From IMG/VR virus record IMGVR_UViG_3300043568_000370, positions 1 to 24,942 of that record: 24,942 nt of DNA; one strand, 5' to 3'. The DNA comes from a virus. Position 1 is the first letter of the stretch, and every line of letters starts with the position of its first letter. Made by a program: the position numbers and the translations under genes. Positions 23,227 to 24,942 of the stretch are shown here, in pieces. The notes beneath the pieces were generated by a model that made no database searches, was not told the DNA's origin, and saw nothing but the letters and a program-made list of their open reading frames with translations.

Positions 23227-24942
23227 TGGCAAAATTACGTAAAATTCCAAGTCAAGCTGCGAGTGGTGCCGATACATTCAGTGACAATCTAGTCGGTAAT
23301 CAAATTACCACGGGTACCGGTCAATTGACTAATACGAACTTTGCGTTAGATAGTGAGGTAATACAAAGAGATACAAAGAATTTTAAAACAAATCCGTTTT
23401 CTAATTTTTTAACATTAGATGATTTAAAAGGACAAACTTCAAGTACAACTACGAGTGGTACTACAAGTAAAAATAAAGAAATAAAATTTAAAGGTTCTAA
23501 AAATGATGCTGCTAAATCTTTATTTGGATCATTAAAAAGTAGACTAGGTGTTGCGACAACTAATATAATTAATAATTTTCCTGCGGCTATTTTAATTGAT
23601 TCTAATAGTTTAATTAAAGTAACGAATTTTACCGCTAATAATATTACATATGATAATATAAGTAACACCACTCAATTTAAAGTTGAGTACAGTAAACTAT
23701 ACAATCCATTTTCGATTGTTATGGTTACACCGAAAAGTAATACCATATTACCTTCAATTAATAAAAACAGAGATTTTTATACTTCTTTTAAAAACTATTT
23801 AATTTCAATAAGTGGAAAAACATATGATGTAATTTCATATATTGAACCTAATAGTGATAATATAATTTCATTAAAGGTAAGTGGTAAACCATTTGATAAC
23901 TTAACGGGGTTTTCTGAAAATATATTAATTAAACCAAATGATGGTGTTGTTGAAGAGTTCTTTAAAGGTTTAGATGATTTAGAGGAAAGTTTATTAAACA
24001 GAGACACTTTTCCAAAATATACTTCAAGTTTTAAGGTACCAAGAGATAGTTTTGACGAAACAAAAACCGAATTAATTTCAGTAAATTATAGTTGGCCGTT
24101 ATCCGATAAGGAAGATTGGAACATTAAAATTACAGGTTTAGAATATGATAGTTATTTAACAAATTTAAGTAATATAGCAGATGAAATTGATGATTATAAG
24201 TCTAACTTATTTGTTAGGTTTTTAACATCACCTCAATTGTTTGAATTTGATAGTCCCGATAAAAAGGCCGAATCATTATTTCAATTATATGGACAAAGTT
24301 TTGATAGTGTAAAAAAATATATTGATAATATTGCTTACATGAGAAATGTAAGTTATGACGGTATTAATAACGTACCCGATGTATTGTTAAAAAACTTGGC
24401 AAATACTTTAGGGTTAGATACAATTAACTTAATTGATGAGAAAGGTTTAGATGAATTATTATACACTAAGACATCACAACAATATTCTGGATTAGTATCG
24501 GGAACGTCTTTAATAGACGCCGAATATGAATTTTATCGAAGGTTGTTAGTTAACTTGGCTTACATTTATAAATCAAAAGGTACAAGACAATCTTTAGAAT
24601 TTTTTTTAAGATTTTTAGGTGCTCCTGAACCAATGATTAAAATTAATCAATATGTTTACAAGGTAATATCTTTACCTAAATCATTTGATTTAAAAGGTGA
24701 CATTTATGATGTTATATCGGGAACTAAAACTTACAAAACAGGAATATTCTTACCAACAGGTGGAACTATTAATGGTGTAACATATCTTCCATATAGATAT
24801 TATACTGGTATAACTACAGGTACAACAACATTTAATTCTGAAAATTATCCCGTTAATGGAGATACGTTATTACCTAAAGGAATTACGGGATCAACAGAAT
24901 ATTTTTTCCAAAAAGGATCTGGTTGGTATGATAATACTACAG
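23226..24942 (+). CDS. Large tail/baseplate protein, P2 gpI-like motif (3' end outside window)
   Basis: The ATG overlaps the preceding stop as TAATG, and the frame is open to the end of the window, giving 572 codons. The N-terminal 120 residues are Ser/Thr-rich and low in conservation. A beta-rich region follows. Residues about 438-472 contain RLLVNLAYIYKSKGTRQSL followed by FFLRFLGAPEP. This matches the signature of P2 gpI-like tail proteins, in which an iyktKGT turn is followed by a helix and a glycine. Those proteins join the wedge to the fibres in contractile tails. Here the domain sits in a much longer chain than the roughly 180-residue P2 gpI, so it is likely a multi-domain baseplate component. 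The motif match is from memory; the length is unknown because the gene is cut. Confidence 0.7.
   Translation, partial: MAKLRKIPSQAASGADTFSDNLVGNQITTGTGQLTNTNFALDSEVIQRDTKNFKTNPFSNFLTLDDLKGQTSSTTTSGTTSKNKEIKFKGSKNDAAKSLFGSLKSRLGVATTNIINNFPAAILIDSNSLIKVTNFTANNITYDNISNTTQFKVEYSKLYNPFSIVMVTPKSNTILPSINKNRDFYTSFKNYLISISGKTYDVISYIEPNSDNIISLKVSGKPFDNLTGFSENILIKPNDGVVEEFFKGLDDLEESLLNRDTFPKYTSSFKVPRDSFDETKTELISVNYSWPLSDKEDWNIKITGLEYDSYLTNLSNIADEIDDYKSNLFVRFLTSPQLFEFDSPDKKAESLFQLYGQSFDSVKKYIDNIAYMRNVSYDGINNVPDVLLKNLANTLGLDTINLIDEKGLDELLYTKTSQQYSGLVSGTSLIDAEYEFYRRLLVNLAYIYKSKGTRQSLEFFLRFLGAPEPMIKINQYVYKVISLPKSFDLKGDIYDVISGTKTYKTGIFLPTGGTINGVTYLPYRYYTGITTGTTTFNSENYPVNGDTLLPKGITGSTEYFFQKGSGWYDNTT

Noticed and set aside
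23321-23671. Minus-strand 116-aa open frame with hydrophobic character
   Set aside because: The + strand frame from 23226 is open to the window end and carries a tail-protein motif, so the antisense frame is a shadow.
1-24942. tRNA or other structured RNA genes
   Set aside because: The non-coding gaps are all short, and no cloverleaf-like GC-rich segment was seen; small RNAs overlapping genes cannot be excluded by eye.

Overview
The window is an AT-rich stretch in which every convincing gene lies on the + strand, packed with gaps of a few bases or overlapping ends. The gene content is that of a contractile-tailed double-stranded DNA phage distantly related to T4: a gp32-type single-strand binding protein, a UvsX/RecA recombinase, a T4 RNase H/FEN-type 5' nuclease, a DnaB/gp41-type helicase, and gp25 and gp6/J baseplate wedge proteins. 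None of the gene starts inspected has a clear Shine-Dalgarno sequence, and the leaders are A-rich. A small DUF5522-like cysteine-rich gene is also present. Both points suggest a host in the Bacteroidota (inference, not proof).

Layout: (1) positions 1-3172 hold the 3' part of a baseplate-hub-like structural gene and four small genes: a 67-aa protein with two cysteines, a proline-rich coiled-coil protein, a compact Dps-like (ferritin-fold) protein with an apparently intact ferroxidase signature, and a 75-aa unknown. (2) An intrinsic terminator at 3198-3226 ends this block. (3) Positions 3273-10515 form a replication and nucleotide-metabolism island: gp32-like SSB, UvsX, 5' nuclease, a 152-aa unknown, replicative helicase, monomeric class II (B12-dependent) ribonucleotide reductase, and a 57-aa cysteine-rich gene. 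A second terminator-shaped hairpin with a T-run lies inside this last gene. (4) From 10546 to the window end are baseplate and tail genes: gp25, gp6, a 1205-aa protein with an internal hydrophobic segment, two proteins carrying carbohydrate-binding-like modules, a protein with Thr/Pro-rich linkers between cysteine-rich modules, a 303-aa protein, and a large tail protein cut by the window edge.

The replication genes would make and protect single strands (SSB), drive recombination-dependent replication (UvsX), remove primers (5' nuclease), unwind DNA (helicase) and supply deoxynucleotides without oxygen (class II RNR). The later genes build the baseplate and host-contacting fibres. A shared TATTTAT-type element lies just upstream of four structural genes and not in the replication-island gaps, so it is a candidate late promoter. 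The most interesting observations are the Dps-like gene among virion genes, the terminator embedded in the cysteine-rich gene after the RNR, the bacterial-SSB-like C-terminal tip on the gp32 homologue, the long near-perfect inverted repeat at 12842-12882, and the modular adhesin with a 27-bp tandem repeat.
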